From Pseudomonas sp. B21-040 (GTDB lineage: Bacteria; Pseudomonadota; Gammaproteobacteria; Pseudomonadales; Pseudomonadaceae), in contig NZ_CP087176.1 in assembly GCF_024748695.1 (NCBI RefSeq), positions 3,031,501 to 3,095,500 on the forward strand: a stretch of DNA of 64,000 nucleotides, read 5' to 3'. The translations under genes were made by a program, and so were the position numbers. Of the stretch, positions 63,474-64,000 are shown in pieces (position 1 is the first letter of the stretch; each line of letters begins with the position of its first letter). Under the pieces are notes generated by a model. It did not search any database, was not told where the DNA came from, and was given only the letters and a program-made list of their open reading frames with translations.

Positions 63474-64000
63474 ATGAACAACAACATCAGCCTCGTCGAT
63501 CGTACCGATTCAGCTCGCCACACTGCGGCTCAGCGTCGTTCAAAGACCAGCATTCAGCAGCTGTCGCATAGCGCCGTGCGGGTTCGCGATATGGAAAAGA
63601 CCCGCAGCTTCTACGAGGACCTCTTGGGGCTGCCGTTGACGTCCTCTCTCGTAGCCCAATTCGATGTGGTGACCAACGCACCCTCCAATTACATTCACTG
63701 TTTTTTCGAACTGGCTGACGGTAGTGCAGTGGCGTTTTTCCAGTTCGAAGAGGGCTATCGTGATGAGCCGTTCCCGCGTATCAGCGATCCGTACGAACGT
63801 CATACGGCGTTGCGCGCTGATAGCGAAGAAAGTGTTATCCACCTTCACAAGCGCGCGGAATCCGCTGGCGTGGAGTGCTTTACTGTCGATCACGAGTGGT
63901 GCTATTCCCTTTACCTCACCGATCCAGATGGTGAAATCATAGAGATCACCGCTCATCGACCGTCCGCCGAAGAAGTTTTAGATCACGAGGGTGCGCGCGA
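63474..64000 (+). CDS. VOC-family (glyoxalase/extradiol-dioxygenase-like) protein, cut by window end
   Basis: Start at MNNNISLVDRTD with an AGGAGG ribosome site. The visible 175 residues show one vicinal-oxygen-chelate module: H in QQLSHSAVRVRDM, FYEDLLGLPLT, HTALRAD and E in DGEIIEITAHRP, the usual His/His/Glu metal positions. VOC enzymes include extradiol dioxygenases, glyoxalases and isomerases. The gene continues past the window. Control by operator 3 ties it to the same regulon; with the FAH-family hydrolase it suggests ring cleavage, still unproven. Confidence 0.85.
   Translation, partial: MNNNISLVDRTDSARHTAAQRRSKTSIQQLSHSAVRVRDMEKTRSFYEDLLGLPLTSSLVAQFDVVTNAPSNYIHCFFELADGSAVAFFQFEEGYRDEPFPRISDPYERHTALRADSEESVIHLHKRAESAGVECFTVDHEWCYSLYLTDPDGEIIEITAHRPSAEEVLDHEGAR

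Overview
The window looks like Pseudomonas DNA: moderate-to-high GC, an MvaT-type H-NS protein, PFGI-1/PAPI-1-class conjugative island genes and a CupD-type fimbrial island. It reads as an integrative conjugative element (ICE) core followed by stacked accessory cargo. There is no tRNA, rRNA, CRISPR array or integrase in view, so neither element boundary can be placed.

Region 1 (1-23952, almost all minus strand) is the ICE core. In transcription order, from high to low coordinates, it runs from maintenance genes (AlpA-like regulator, ParA, ParB, DUF2857, STY4528-type replication protein), through DNA-processing genes (PFL_4669 family, DUF3158, SSB, topoisomerase III, DUF3577/STY4534 family, RadC-like), to the transfer apparatus (PilL N-terminal lipoprotein, transglycosylase, TraD coupling protein, the RAQPRD to PFL_4705 block). 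Most neighbours overlap by 4-20 bases. One MvaT-family silencer gene faces the other way. A 0.9 kb gene-free stretch (13320-14229) is full of hairpins and may hold oriT or a structured RNA.

Region 2 (24934-39920) is a complete CupD-type fimbrial locus with its signalling genes: pvrR (REC-EAL phosphodiesterase), pvrS and rcsC (tandem hybrid kinases), rcsB (response regulator), then on the opposite strand the pilin, chaperone, usher and two adhesin-like subunits. The second adhesin arose by tandem duplication: an rcsB 3' remnant and an usher 3' remnant are still joined between the two copies. A sequence matching the enterobacterial RcsAB box at 12 of 14 positions lies upstream of the pilin gene.

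Region 3 (40310-46101) holds IS remnants (IS1182, two head-to-head IS66 fragments, IS3) around a minus-strand trio for a lipoprotein, an exported propeller-like protein and an outer-membrane protein.

Region 4 (46159-64000) is a catabolic/transport island. A LacI-type gene sits beside a minus-strand operon for a D-2-hydroxyacid dehydrogenase/APH-kinase fusion, an enolase paralogue and an FAH-family hydrolase. On the plus strand are DUF1302, DUF1329, a Ycf48/BNR-like protein, an MMPL/RND transporter and PEP carboxylase, then a VOC-family protein cut by the window end. Three promoters (52.2, 53.8 and 63.4 kb) share one design: TTGACR, 17 bp, a -10 beginning TA, 2-3 bp, then the 14-bp operator TGCTAWCGWTAGCA. 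This ties the region into one LacI-type regulon. Hydroxyacid dehydrogenase, kinase, enolase and PEP carboxylase together resemble the hydroxypyruvate-to-oxaloacetate arm of the serine cycle. That assignment is inference; the enolase carries changes at two normally conserved active-site positions.
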